DNA of 64,000 nucleotides from Apostichopus japonicus (taxonomy: Eukaryota; Echinodermata; Holothuroidea; Aspidochirotida; Stichopodidae): contig NC_092569.1 in assembly GCF_037975245.1 (NCBI RefSeq), forward strand, positions 26,359,668 to 26,423,667, in the 5' to 3' direction. Below, one piece after another: positions 1 to 11,900 of this stretch. The notes under the pieces were generated by a model. It made no database searches. It was given only the letters and a program-made list of their open reading frames with translations, and was not told the origin of the DNA. The position numbers were made by a program, and so were the translations under genes. Each line of letters opens with the position of its first letter. Position 1 is the stretch's first letter.

Positions 1-282
1 TTTTGACTGTGGAAAAGTTGTGATCATATATGACTTTCTTTAAAATAATAAGGCTTTGCACAGATTGGTACCAGTTACACCGGAAATAAAAACATTAGTC
101 AACTTGGTCCATATGTGACGTCACAGACTATTGCCCATTCAACTCTTTTACGTTACAAAGGTCTTGCTTGGGTACGTCTAGATATAGACTTGCTTCAAAT
201 TTGGTTTGATTCGAAGTAGAAAAGAATAGTTTAATTGATTTGGTCACAAATAATCTTGCTGTTTTCACATGATTTTTTGCAG

Positions 283-395
283 CCCGCGAACAACATTCTT
301 CGGTGCCACCTGTTGAGAGCACAACTAATATGGCGACATCATCTAACACGTGCACTCAGCAGATTCAGACGACCACTGCTACCTCTGGCTCTAAT
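283..395 (+). CDS. Second FReD gene: Ser/Thr-rich linker exon (plus strand, partial gene)
   Basis: An acceptor (TTTTTTGCAG, ending 282) and donor (AAT|GTAGGT) bound 113 nt. In phase 1-to-0 this reads a Thr/Ser-rich linker with VPPVESTTN and QTTTATSGSN. The phase pattern and composition match exon 5 of the minus-strand FReD gene, and the next plus-strand exon starts in phase 0, as expected. Upstream exons would lie outside the window. Homology is by pattern, so this is less sure than the domain exon. Confidence 0.5.
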
Positions 396-429
396 GTAGG
401 TCTACCTTTCAGCGATTCGTGTAGAGGAG

Positions 430-860
430 TAGCTGGACTTTTTCTTAAGGGGTGGGAGCAGAGGCGGGGGGGGGGTGGATGGGGTGGAGCAGGTCATGCA
501 GAACATCCCTATTAACAGAAAACTCTACTTTTGACAATGTTTGCCCTGGAGGCGGGGGGGGGGGGTTGGGATGGGTAGGGTTAAGACAAAAGTATATTTT
601 TGGTGGCGGAGGTGAACAAAACTGACAAATTATTTCGAGCACATATAAAAGGGAATGGGGGGGGGGGGTGGGTGAAGCATGTTTTTCTAAAGGTCAGGCA
701 GAACATACTTCTACCCAAAAAAAACCTACTTTTGGTAATGTTTGCCCTGGGGGCGGAAGGGGGGGGGGAGGGTTATGACAAAGTTTTTTTTGTGAAGGAG
801 GAGAAAAATACTGACAAATTATTCAGAGCAAATATAAAAACCTCTAGATCGTACGTAATA
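430..860. repeat. ~195-bp direct repeats with G-tracts in intron
   Basis: Segments at 493-650 and 692-842 share GTCAxGCAGAACAT, CTACTTTTGxxAATGTTTGCC and CTGACAAATTATT in the same order, so this is a tandem duplication of ~195 bp. Long G-runs (up to 12 G) recur in each unit. It sits in the intron between the two plus-strand FReD exons. Confidence 0.7.
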
Positions 861-1984
861 ACAAAGCTATAATGGCTCATTGGATTTTGTTACATTATGA
901 TTTTACTCAATATTGCAACCGTTCTCGAAATTGCCGTAATTGAAAAAAAAAATCATTTTCATCCTGTGCCTCATCCTGTGTATAGCGGCTTTTTAAACAT
1001 ATTTGAAGATAAAAACAGAAATATTTGTCCAATATTCGTCTTCATCAGAGATCCACGGGATATCCCCCACTCCCACTCTATTTCTCTGTATATTTGCATT
1101 TGTCCCTGCTCTTTCTCTCATTCATATCTTCATATTTACTAACCAGTCTGTATACGACTCTTCTTTGATTTTATGAATGTGAGGTCCAGCTTTTCTAAAA
1201 AACAAAGCAAATATTGGTTAAAAGTCTAAACAAATTTACATTTAATATTTATTCGAATTTCTAATTCGTTTTTGACAATTTCGACTATTTTATGAAAAGT
1301 TTACCTTCTTACGGTTATATGTTTCTGTTATTTATTAAATTTTAAGTTCTTGTCTTACATTTCTACCATTTGGTAACAAACTTGCAACTACTAACCCCAA
1401 AATATCATTTTTATTTTGCATTTTATCGCACTTTTATGTTATTACGAATCGAATAAGTATAGGAACAAGTGGAAATTTCGACATTTATTTTTGAACATCC
1501 CACTATTTTAACTAGAAATTCCTAATAGTTTATTTCAAAATGTAAACTTTTCCTGACGACTAGAATTAGGCTTCCTTCTAAATGTCGATTGTTTATTAAA
1601 TATTTAATAGAAATTGTATGTGTTTTATGTAAAAATTTGGAGATGATTTATCTCGAAACGTTGCCTTTTGAAGTATTAATTTTTCCTTCCGCCTCTTCGT
1701 TAGTTATCGACTTTTCATCATTAAATATCAGTTTCTTTTTTAAATTTCTGCTGTTCATGAAACTGTGACATGTTAGGGCGAAATCCTTCGTCAAAGTATC
1801 GACAAAAAAGAAAATGGTCGACGATTTTTTTTGGAACCGGAAGACCTTGTGTTAGCCTACTGGAAAGATTAAGCTGAATGAATGTGTACACAAGTTATAT
1901 ATTATCCAATTTGGAAAAGATATGTCACTTCATGGATTGCTTGCTTGCTATTAAGTAACTTGATTATTTCAATGTTATTATTAG
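860..1984. other. Intron of plus-strand FReD locus, no gene seen
   Basis: AT-rich sequence with stops in all frames. No recognisable exon or repeat family seen. Confidence 0.5.
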
Positions 1985-2558
1985 ATGAAAGACTGCTCGG
2001 ATGTCTTCAATGCTGGTTTTACTACCAATGGCATCTATAATAATCATAATAATAATAATAATAATAATACACAGTTCTTATAAAGCGCAAATACACACTA
2101 AAGTCTCCATGCGCTGATTATTATTAATCCCTGGTCATTGGTAACTTGTCACACCCACACACCAAAGTGTGCACAATTCAATCAATCTCTCCTGGGGCAC
2201 CACAGTGCACCACAACCACGTGTCCCCGGGGGACTTCCCATAGGGTGTAGCCACAAACCTGCGCACGCAACTATATTTACAAGTTACCTCGCAGGTCCCC
2301 ATTTATACACCTGGGTGAAGAGAGGCAATGGAGATAAAGCGCCTTGCCCAAGGACACAACGCAATGATCTGACCAGGGCTCGAACCTGTAATCCTTAGAT
2401 CACAAGTCCACTGCCTTAACCACTTGACCACAACGCCCTCCGATACCATCAATCCAACTAACTTGACCACAACGCCCTCCTATACCATCAATCCAACTAA
2501 CTGGAATGGGGCGTCATTTGATGTCTTCTGTAACATGACTGACGGAGGAGGATGGACG
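1985..2558 (+). pseudogene. Second FReD gene: fibrinogen-domain first exon interrupted by a SINE
   Basis: The acceptor TTATTATTAG precedes ATG at 1985. 1985-2038 reads MKDCSDVFNAGFTTNGIY, and 2484-2558 continues TINPTNWNGASFDVF and CNMTDGGGWT to a GTAAGT donor at 2559. The two parts are 54 + 75 = 129 nt, exactly the length of exon 6 of the minus-strand FReD gene. The 445-nt interruption is a minus-oriented tRNA-SINE plus a short duplication. It would break the reading frame, so this copy looks disabled unless the insertion is spliced out. No following VFQRR-type exon was found to the right. Confidence 0.8.
2039..2483 (-). mobile_element. tRNA-derived SINE (family A) inside the FReD exon
   Basis: Read on the minus strand, the tRNA-like head lies at ~2441-2370 (B box GGTTCGAGCCC and A box TGGTCAAGTGG). 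A unique body follows, then GCGCTTTATAAGAACTGTGTATT and an (ATT)n tail at ~2039-2070. It is closely similar to the plus-strand copy at 55271-55662. At the head end a 39-bp segment (SINE head end plus ATACCATCAATCCAACTAACT) is tandemly duplicated at 2425-2502, so part of the exon target was copied after insertion. Confidence 0.85.
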
Positions 2559-2562
2559 GTAA

Positions 2563-3617
2563 GTCTAGTATGACATCCTATAGTATAATACTGTATTGCT
2601 TTATTTCGATTTCTTTATTGTTACTTTCACATTATTTGTTATTGTATTGTATGTATATTTTTGCTTTTGAATTGGTAGAAATAAATAAATCAAATCACAC
2701 TGTACAAAAATGGTGTCTGCGTCCTGATCTAAAAGAATATCGAAAGGTCCAATTGTGTATGTAATTATATGCGTTTGCTTTGAAGGTCAATGCGTTAAAT
2801 GTTCCCAAAAGTAAAACATCATTGACGTTTTAACTATTCTATATCAATGTCGACTTTTCTCTTTGAGTCGCTCGCGAAAGTCTATCTTGACATTTAGATG
2901 TCAAAATGAGGAAATTTCTCTCAAAGGGTAACCAACAAGTGACATTTTAGGGTCCTTGTGGCAAATTAAATGCGTCAAACAAGTACCCCGTCACAGATTA
3001 GATTTTGTATGGGGGGGGGGGGACTGGGTGTGTCTTTTTGACCACGTCCGCATAGGACCCATTGTTCTGTAAAGAATTCGGGAAGGGAGGGGTTGCCCTG
3101 TAATACCTAGGAAGTAGTCTCACAGCAAGTGACTTGGGTTAAAACGGTGGATCAGTAGTTTGGTTTTCGTGGACAGGTTCTCCTTTAGGTGACTCTGGCC
3201 AACATCCCCCGATTTTTGCTATGTGAGAAGCCCCCGCCTTTCCCAGATGAACTCTGGGTTGCACCCTTGACCAGTAGTAGAAAACCATTGACGAACAAAT
3301 GCATCCCTTGTGGTAGTTTGACGAGTATCGACAAGCTGAGGACGCTATTTCACTAAAACTTCTCTGTCAGTTAGTTATGGGTTTAAATGGGGGCGCTATA
3401 AAGAATTTTCTTCAATCTCGCCATATTAATCTTGACCAGGACCAAACCAAGAGTTTTGACATTACGTGGTTACATGTATGTATTCATCTTGTTTAAGCTT
3501 TGAAGCCGTCAAATAGAGATTGCGCAGGGTTTACGCTCCCCGCTGATTGATTGAAACAGTCAACGAATGTTTCATGGTTACCTTATCGAGATGCGAGGCA
3601 ACTTCACAGTGGTGTGT
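2563..3617. other. Sequence after the plus-strand FReD exon, no gene seen
   Basis: The first ~30 nt of intron (GTAAGTCTAGTATGACATCC onward) match the intron part of the 77-bp satellite at 40-42.6 kb, but here as a single copy. The rest shows a short G-run at 3011 and no coding exon that I can recognise. Confidence 0.55.
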
Positions 3618-3770
3618 TGTAACGTTTGATGTTTACGTATATGTCTTATTTACGTAGATATAAACAGAGTCAGAACTTTTCGGAGGTCGCCATGTTTATT
3701 GCTGATCTGAAAGAGGTCGCTCTTTACTTTTACATGAATTACAATATGATCGCAATATCAATACACTACA
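3618..3770 (-). repeat. 3' LTR of the gypsy element
   Basis: A 153-bp terminal repeat beside the polypurine tract at 3771-3785, preceded on the left by the target-site copy TGTGT (3613-3617). Confidence 0.92.
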
Positions 3771-3890
3771 TCCCTTCCCCCTTTTAGACTTAAACTTAAA
3801 ACGTGTGAAATACCTTTTGAAAACGATAACAATTTTGATTGTTGCTAAACACAACGATTCCATAACTAACTATTTAGCTAGTCTATGCTT

Positions 3891-4881
3891 TCAACTCGGT
3901 AACAAAGTCTTTAAATCTTTTGGGAACTTTTCTGATACGAGTTGGTCGGGTAGGTGTAGGCTACTCTCAGTTTGTAGTGGAGTTGCACTCCTATCCGAAT
4001 GAGTTTCATCAGTTTGATACTTTTTGAGGTGAGCGGAAATCCTTTTGTATTGAACTCCTTCTGGGGATTCAACAGTTACTTGACTATTAATTCTGTCAAC
4101 CACTTCACAAAATGGTGCAGTCAACTTGTTTTGCTCCTTTTGTTTTACAAGTACATGATCGCCTATTTGTATGTCACTAGTTTTAGCATGTCGTTTTACA
4201 TCAGCATAATCCTTTGCTTTTTGTTTCATTTCAGTATCCCTGTCTTTCATGTTTTCTTCCTGACTTTGGGAAAATTTCACATCAGGTAATGTTGTCCTGA
4301 GTGACCTTTTGAAAAGACTCTCTGCAGGGCTCACACCTGTTGTAGAGTGTGGGGTGGAACGATAAGCCAGCAGAAAGTTATTTAACAAGTTCCAGTCAGA
4401 CTTTTGAATCTGTGCGATTTTAAGTACTTTTAAAATCGTCCTATTTTGCCTTTCAACTTCCCCGTTGGCCTGAGGCCATAACGGTGTACTCTTCCTATGT
4501 TCAATTCCTGAGGTACTCAAAGAAGTTTTCAAATTCAATTGAAGTGAAGTTAGAAGCATTGTCAGTTTTGAGACTCTCTGGTAGGCCAAATCTACAAAAT
4601 ATGCGTTCCAAACATTCAATAACATTTTCAGTAGTTATTGATTTCAGGGTGTATACTTCGAAAAATCTACTGTAGTAATCAACTGTTACTAACAAATATG
4701 ATCCATCAGGTAATGGGCCAAGAATATCAGTTGCCAAATGTTGCCAAGGTTCTGTCGGTAATGGTGTCGACTTTATTGGTTCAGGGAAATTTGCCTTACC
4801 AACCACCTGACAACCGTGACATGATTTACATTTTCGTTCTTTGTCCTTGTCGGCTCCAGGCCACCATACCTTTGTACGCAA
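3891..4881 (-). pseudogene. Gypsy integrase core remnant
   Basis: The D,D,E core is visible but split over two frames: ATDILGPLPDGSYLLVTVDYY (first Asp), LKTDNASNF (second Asp), then after a shift near 4510-4500 PLWPQANGEVERQNRT (Glu). A C-terminal segment (IGDHVLVKQKEQNK) resembles the usual SH3-like tail. Confidence 0.87.
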
Positions 4882-5663
4882 CCTTTGCTTGCTTTAACTA
4901 TGCCTTGATGGCCTTCGTGTGCTAAATTTATCACTTGAGCACGAAGAGATTGTGGAATGACAATGCGGGTGCCCCTTAAAACTAGTTGTCCCAACACTGC
5001 CAATTCGAACCTCACACTTTTGTACCCTTTTGGAATGTCAGTCCAGTTTTCATTTATGACACATTTTCTTAACAATGATATTTCTGGATCCACTGATGAT
5101 TCTTTTTCTACCTGTTGGATTGGTATCGCCACTGGAGTTGCATGACTAGCAATAAACCGAATATGTTCTTCCCCTATGTTTTGACCACTCGATTTTGCCC
5201 CCTTTTTGGAAATTAACCTTGAGAGACAATCAGTTATGTTCCCTGGGCCAGGAATATAGACTACTTGGAAGTCATATGACTGTAACCTCAGGACCCATCG
5301 CTCAATTCGAGCAGAAGGTTTTGCCTTTTTAGCATAGATATACTGGAGAGGTTTGTGGTCAGTCAGCAACTCAAATGAAATACCATAAAGATATATATGA
5401 AATCTTTCACATGCCCACACGATTCCTAATGCTTCTTTCTCAGTTTGCGAGTAACGTTTCTCAACATCACTCAAACTTCTACTCGCATACGCTATTATGT
5501 GGGGCTGGCCTGCTTGAATTTGCACTAATATACCACCTAGACCGACTGGGCTTGCATCAGTTATGACTTTGGTCTTAGCATTTGGGTCGAAATAACCTAG
5601 CATTTCAGCCTTTGTCAATGCATCTTTAAGATCGCAAAATGATTTGTTTGGTCTGGGCCCCAC
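4773..5663 (-). pseudogene. Gypsy RNase H and integrase zinc-finger remnant
   Basis: The RNase H domain begins TKVITDASPVGLGGILVQ and includes SQTEKEALGIVWACERFHIYL, LLTDHKPLQYI and the closing ITDCLSRL. The integrase N-terminal finger follows (HEGHQGIVKA; its CxxC half lies in another frame near 4830). A frameshift near 4880 separates the parts. Confidence 0.85.
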
Positions 5664-6712
5664 TCAAATATAACCCCTTTTTTGTCAGTCGCCTTAGTGG
5701 TTCAGACACGGTCGCAAGATCTGGAATGAATCGCGCACAATATTGGACTAATCCAAGAAAACTACGCACTTCGCTTGCATTAGTAGGCCTGCATGCATCT
5801 CGTACTGCTTGAATTTTCTCATCACTGGGACTTACCCCATTGCTTGAGAGATCATGACCCATGAATGTAAGTTTATCAAGACCAAATTGGCATTTGTCCT
5901 TATTCAATGTTAAACCTGCTTTAGAGATACAGTCCAGTACTTTAACTAATCTGGTAATGTGTTGTTCCTCGTCTTTCCCATGAACAATTATATCGTCAGA
6001 TATGTTGTGGGCTCCCTCACATCCTGTAATGACTTGCTGTATGATGTGTTGGTACGTTTCAGGAGCAGAGCTAATCCCGAACATAAGCCTCTTGTACCGG
6101 AATAGTCCAGCATGTGTGACGAATGTTGTAATTTCCCGAGAACTCTCCTCTAACTCGATCTGGTGAAAATCCCATTTTAGGTCCAGCTTGGTAAATAGGG
6201 AACTACCGTTCATTTCGTAGAGAACTTCTTCAACCGTAGGGATCGGGTGCCTTTCCCGGATGATCGCGTCATTGGCTAGTCTCATGTCCACACACAATCG
6301 AATATCGCCCCCAGATTTAGGAACTATAACTACCGGGCTTACCCAAGGTGTAGGGCCTAACTTCTTCGATGATATCTTGTTCCATTAGTTCCTTCAACTT
6401 GTCTTTAACTTTTGGTCGGAGGCTGAATGGAATTCTGCGTATGCTTTGTGCTACCGGTTTCACAGACTGATTATTGTGGATTTTCGCTTGATATCCTTTT
6501 AGTTTGCCGAATCCTTCAAAACATTGCGGGTATTGTGCAGGGATATCCTGTGCACTCTTTATTTGGTTAATGTCAAGTCCGATTTTAAGCACATTCAGCT
6601 CGATTGCGCTCTCTTTCCCTAATAGAGGGCATCCTTCTCCTTCGATAACATAGAATGTTGCTTCGGTTTTAGACTCGCGGATCTTTGCTGTCGTTGCAAA
6701 TTTTTCTAGCAC
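5626..6712 (-). pseudogene. Gypsy reverse transcriptase remnant
   Basis: Two abutting frames cover the RT. Recognised segments are PFSLRPKVKDKLKELM (N-terminal), FTKLDLKWDFHQIELEE, LFRYKRLMFGISSAPETYQ, the catalytic-loop segment NISDDIIVHG and GLTLNKDKCQFG, ending RSFLGLVQYCARFIP. The active-site residue before DD is S (SDD), seen in some invertebrate gypsy elements. Frame breaks lie near 6310 and 5650. Confidence 0.88.
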
Positions 6713-6870
6713 TCCAAGGTTTTCCGCCTCCGTATGGATACAAAGTCTTATCTATTTTTGCCTACTCGCAGGTTATCCGTTGTTGCTTTAAATTGTCCCA
6801 TGTCTTTTTGTCGATAATGTTGCATGATGCGCCTGAATCAATCAGCATCTCGACATTGACTCTCCTACTT
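6712..6870 (-). pseudogene. Gypsy aspartic protease remnant
   Basis: On the minus strand at about 6850-6750 the frame reads MLIDSGASCNIIDKKTW. DSGA is the retropepsin active-site triad motif with flanking hydrophobics. A stop follows about 30 residues later, so the protease is cut short before the RT region. Confidence 0.7.
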
Positions 6871-7035
6871 TTACATCTACTGTTACACCTGACTTACGGG
6901 AACTGGTCACTGCGAAGGCAAAGTCATTTGCCAAGTCAACTAGATTGACGTCATCATCATCTTTTCTGTTCCGGTTCTGTCTTCCCCCTTTTTGCTGCCC
7001 CTTTTGATAACGTTCTGGTTTAGTTTTGCACATCT

Positions 7036-7853
7036 TCGCAAAATGCCCGATTAAATGACACTTTGTGCAGACTCATCTTTCGCGGGACAGTTTAAATCGC
7101 GTGAAAAAATGTCCTTCTCTACCGCAGCGATAACAACAATTATCTTTATTATTGGCTTTTCCCTTTCATTTTTATTCCAGTGTGCCCCTTTAAGGCTTTG
7201 CCTCACATGATTTGACCTTTGGCCAACGCGATTAACTGATTCTGACTTTCAGTGTTCAAGTTTGACCCGTGGTTACTTTCTAACTCCATTGCTTTCATCT
7301 GTGCATCAACGGTTTCCATTGCTCGAGAAATTTCTTGTAAATCATCTAATTTTAGCCCTGTCCCTTTTGTCAACAACTTACGCCGTAGGGCTGATGAATT
7401 ACATTTATCAATCACTTGATCACGAATGTGCTCCTTTGATTCTTGGCCAAACTCGCAATTTACCGCTTGTCGCGTTAATCGCGCTATGGTCAACGGTTTC
7501 AGATTCCTCCTGTCTCAGATTTGGCGGAATATGTGCCGCTCATAAGGCACGTTGACTTTAGGTGTGAAATAGTCATCTAATGTTTTCATAGTAAGCTCGT
7601 ACTTACTCTGCGTTGTCGTCGTATCTGTACTATTAGTACTAGGTTGTAGTGTTGGCAACGTTTCAAACAGATCCTGCACATCCATGCCCGCCGTGTATAG
7701 CAGTAATGCAGTTTTCTGTTCGTCATCGGTTATCCCCCTACTTGTTATGGAAATGGTGAATGCTCTTTTCCAACGTTTCATCGAGGAGACATACTTGCAA
7801 AGTCGCCCGTCATATTAAACGATGCCACCGTATCCACGTCCAGTGCTACTGTC
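7036..7853 (-). pseudogene. Gypsy gag remnant with zinc knuckle
   Basis: The likely start is the ATG at 7853-7851. The capsid-like part reads through KRWKRAFTISITSRG and DDEQKTALLLYTAG. A frame change is needed near 7783 (between MSPR and WKR) and again near 7510. At ~7073-7030 a CCHC knuckle is present (CTKCHLIGHFAKMC); a second, upstream CYRCGREGHFF knuckle is degraded. Gag packages element RNA; this copy cannot give a full-length product. Confidence 0.75.
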
Positions 7854-7893
7854 ATGATGATAAGTGATGTTTTTACTTTACCTCGTCGCCATA

Positions 7894-8046
7894 TGTAACG
7901 TTTGATGTTTACGTATATGTCTTATTTACGTAGATATAAACAGAGTCTGAACTTTTCGGAGGTCGCCATGTTTATTGCTGATCTGAAAGAGGTCGCTCTT
8001 TACTTTTACATGAATTACAATATAATCGCAACATCAATACATTACA
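7894..8046 (-). repeat. 5' LTR of the gypsy element
   Basis: A 153-bp terminal repeat, matching 3618-3770 except for about four substitutions. It is followed on the right by the target-site copy TGTGT. Confidence 0.92.
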
Positions 8047-8051
8047 TGTGT

Positions 8052-8790
8052 GTCTGAGTGTAGGTGGGTACTACAACAAGAACAGGGTCAAGGCTTAATA
8101 TTTCATTTCTTAGAATATGAAATTCTTCACAACAAGTCAGAATAACCCCTCAAGACTCCCAAAATGACCCATGTGCTGAAACTCTAAATATGTAGCTTTT
8201 AACTTTACAAGTTTCTACAAATATCATGGAAACTAAGACTTGGTCCTACGTTGTTCTCTTTTTGTCAAAATCAACAGAATAACTGTCTAGAAATAAACCA
8301 TTCTTGACTAAATTTTGACCCTGAGACAATTTGCAACATTATGCTTTCACTGTGAAAATTTAAGGAAACACCCATTCCAATACAAACAATTGTCCTTCAA
8401 TGTTCTTTAAATGTAACATACCAGTTAAGCTGTCACAAGATGTAAACATAACAAAATGTAACTTTGCAAACTACTGCAGTAAGACTAAATACGGTAACCC
8501 TTTTTTCACTTTCACGCGTATGATTTATTTTGTTCTAATCAAGTGTTATTTAAGGGCAATTTTTTTGTAAGAACATTAGTTGCAAACATGAAGATATTTG
8601 TTAATAGTTCAAGGAACTTTAATAAAAATAAATGTCTTTCACAGTAAAGAAGCTACCTGGATAACATTCTCGCCTGCAGGTGCAGAACACTTTCATGATT
8701 TTTGTTGTTGTTGACAATTTAGGAAGATTTACTGGAATATCCACTTAAAGGCAAAAAAAAAAAAAAAAAAAAATCACAAGATCCAAGTTT
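8052..8790. other. Flank between the gypsy element and RPS20, no gene seen
   Basis: AT-rich sequence with a plus-strand poly-A run at 8753-8773 and no supported gene. Confidence 0.5.
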
Positions 8791-8797
8791 CACTCAT

Positions 8798-8803
8798 TTT
8801 ATT
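8798..8803 (-). promoter_or_regulatory. Likely RPS20 polyadenylation signal
   Basis: AATAAA on the minus strand about 100 nt after the RPS20 stop. An A-rich tract (8753-8773, plus strand) lies further downstream. Confidence 0.5.
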
Positions 8804-8904
8804 ATCTGTGTTTCAAAAACAGGCAGAAATAAATTTCTGAAAATGTCAAACATAATCAGCCACAACTGGATGAATTCAGTCACATGGCGGCTGATGGTTC
8901 CAGT

Positions 8905-8961
8905 CTATGCATCGGCGATGGTGACCTCAACCTCGACGCCAGGTTCGATGCTGATCGATGT
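8905..8961 (-). CDS. RPS20: RPS20 last coding exon
   Basis: 57 nt; acceptor TTTGACCAG, reading [18 protein letters not shown] and TAG. It is phase 0 with exon B. Confidence 0.93.
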   Translation of the reverse strand, partial: TSISIEPGVEVEVTIADA

Positions 8962-11900
8962 CTGGTCAAACAGAATTAAGGAAGTAGAAGATGTAATTAA
9001 ATCAAATAGAGGTGTGTGTAAATCCCCTAACTACCCCCTCATACATCTAACAGAGACAATACCTGACCAATTTATCTTTGGCATACATGAATAATCTTTT
9101 TTCATTTGGGAGATATATCCTAGTGTTGAAAGTCACCGTCTGGGGGCTACCATTTACTAAATCTGTGATGTCATACTGCCACAGGCATCTGTAACCTTTG
9201 ACCTCCTCTGATCCGACTTCATGCAAATCTTTTCTCTGGACCTACCCTTTGTGAAGCAAGACCTGCTCCAGTCGTAAGCCTTGAGACCTTATGCCATCCA
9301 TAGAGATCACACTCCCATGCAGCGTTCCTGCCCCTTTCTAGGTAAATGTCTAAGGACTTCCCCCCCCCCCCGTTGTTGTCCCCCAGACAGCCGCAGGGCC
9401 TTACTATTTGGTTGTCTGACAACAAATTTGGTTCTCCGACTATATTTAGCAATGTAACAAAGCATGACAAATACATACATTGTAAGAGAGAGAGAGAGAG
9501 AGAGAGGTGAAGGTGGAGGTGGAGAGAGAGGTGGAGAGAGAGAGAGAGAGATGTGTAGGGTCTCATGAAGAGAACACCAGCTATGTGGGTGAGACAATTT
9601 TTTTCATTTGACCTAACTGGGGTTATTTGGCAACAAAGCAATCTGATTTAATGTAAACGAATAACGACTAGTCCTCCGTGGGACAACCTTCAAAGCTGAT
9701 GAGTTTGGTCATCTAAACAGAAATTTGAGCCTTTGCCACAATCATTTCAAAATTGTCCTGCTATTAGAGCTTTCTGGTCACTTCGCCCAACAACCATTTC
9801 GCCCAACTGCCATTTCGCCCAACAAGCCTGGTCATTTCGCCCAACCATTTTTTACTCATATTCAGTCAGAATAATTATACTTTTTCTATTTCACTAGTTC
9901 AATTTGATTTATTTTGGGTTATATTACTTCGTGGTGGGTAAATAAAGTGATGTTGTTCCAATATCGATCGGAGTCTGAGCAGTTATTTCGGGTATAATTG
10001 GAGGATTACACTACTTTAGGAGGTTATGCATACAATGGAAGTTATCTTATTATACAAACAAAGGGGAATCGGTCTCCATTAAAACCTATCAAACCTAACA
10101 CCTAAAGCACTGATCCATCCTACTGACTAAAAAATTTAAAATATAAAACCAGTCCGTAATATTGAAGTTTTATATTTAATCAATGTAAACACTGTATCAA
10201 TGTAACCACGACTTCAACTTTCCTTAATATACGGTTCGTATCCCGTAACGTTAACAATTCCCAAACGTTTCCTATCAAACCTAACCCCTAAAACACTGAT
10301 CCATCCTCAAGTTTCCTTAATATTCGGTTTGTATCCCGTAACGTTAACAATTCCCAAACGTTTCCTATCAAACCTAACCCCTAAGGTTGGGCGAAATGAC
10401 CAGACTGGTTTGGTGAAATGACCAGGCTGGTTGGGCGAAATGGCAGTTGGGCAAAGTGGTTGTTCGGCGAAGTGACCAGCTTCCCTCTTAGAGCAGTTGT
10501 ATTGTATTAATTTTTCCTAAAATGTCTTCATGTTGTTTTCCATCCTAAACTGATTTTGTTTCTTCATCTTTCAATACTGAAATCTTAGAGATAATGCTGT
10601 CTGACTTTGACTGGCTGGAATCATCTTGTTTGTAATATACTCTGTAAGCTTGGCTAAAAGTCATTGACCCGACACAAACGGTTACTTTAAAGCCTCATTA
10701 CGTGTTCTGTCATATTCACGGCCAAACGGACACTCATATCGATGGTCTTTTTGACAATTAGTTGCATTAGTTATTGACATAATGATAATGGTATATACTT
10801 TTCTGCCATAACATCGGCACACCAATAGAGATTGAGAGGAATGCAAATCCCAATGTGAAAATCACTCACATGATAAGTGTCAGAATTGCTTTTAAAAACA
10901 CTCCATCTCTTCAATGGACAAAAAGCAAACCAACCAGAAGGCAAAAATGCATTGTGGTTTCGATGATGTAACATGAGCAGTTTTCTTCATGAATCTGAAG
11001 TAATATATAGTAAGGGGGTACATGTTTACAAGGGTTTCACGATTTGACCTCTGATGACCCCAAATGACCTTTGACATCCACCAAAAACAATAGGCTTCTT
11101 TAACTCAATGTGGTAATTCTATCGAAACCAAAGACAGTCACCATTGTAATTATGTGATCGTTTACTACACAATAGCCAATGTCCCCCCTTTCTTTAATGA
11201 CCATTGGAATTGAATGGCATAAAATGAGCCTATTAAATACTGACAGGCTGAGGCAATACTCTTCAAAGAGAAAGGATACAATCTGCTTGACAATCTCTGA
11301 CGGGCTCTGGAGATCAATGATCCTCTTATGGATCCTCATCTGAAACCTGTCCCATGTCTTGGATCCTTCACCACACGGTGTCTTCCTGGTGGTGATCCGG
11401 AGGGTCTTGGTGGGCATCCTGACAGGTCCTTTGACCTCCAGCTTCTTGTCGAGAGCACCAGCTTTCAAGTCAGCACCTACTGAATAGAAAAAAAATGACA
11501 ATCCACTTTCTTCAAGTATTCGGAACAAAAGTGTAACAAATGAAAGGAAAGTATACCATGATAGTGTTAGAGTATAACAGTGACATCACAGACCATTGTA
11601 TAAGAGACACCACAGACTATAATCAAGGAAAGAAACACCAAAGGACCGGTACTTTGGGAGTTGAATAACTAAATTTAAATGCATCTTTTATTTCACTCTG
11701 TGGTAACTGTCTTCAGGAAATAGCAGAAAGGGTTGGATTAACATTTAGAAAGATAAGACCAGTTACAGTAGAAAAGACAAAGGAAAACACAATGTCTGCT
11801 GCCTCACTAGAACTTATGAATAACTAATCTGGTCTTTTAGAGCAAAGTGCTTTGCAAAATTGCTGTACAAGTGCACAGATATATAAAATGATGTACACAG

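Larger units (their letters stand above)
3618..8046 (-). mobile_element. Ty3/gypsy LTR retrotransposon, minus orientation, frameshifted
   Basis: Two 153-bp LTRs (3618-3770 and 7894-8046) start TGTAACG and end in TACA. They differ at about four positions. Both flanks carry TGTGT (3613-3617 and 8047-8051), a 5-bp target duplication. A purine tract (minus strand AAAAGGGGGAAGGGA) abuts the 3' LTR at 3771. A primer-site-like TGGCGACGAGG follows the 5' LTR near 7890. Between are gag, protease, reverse transcriptase, RNase H and integrase remnants in Ty3 order. Frameshifts break the ORFs, so this copy is not autonomous although its LTRs look young. Confidence 0.93.
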
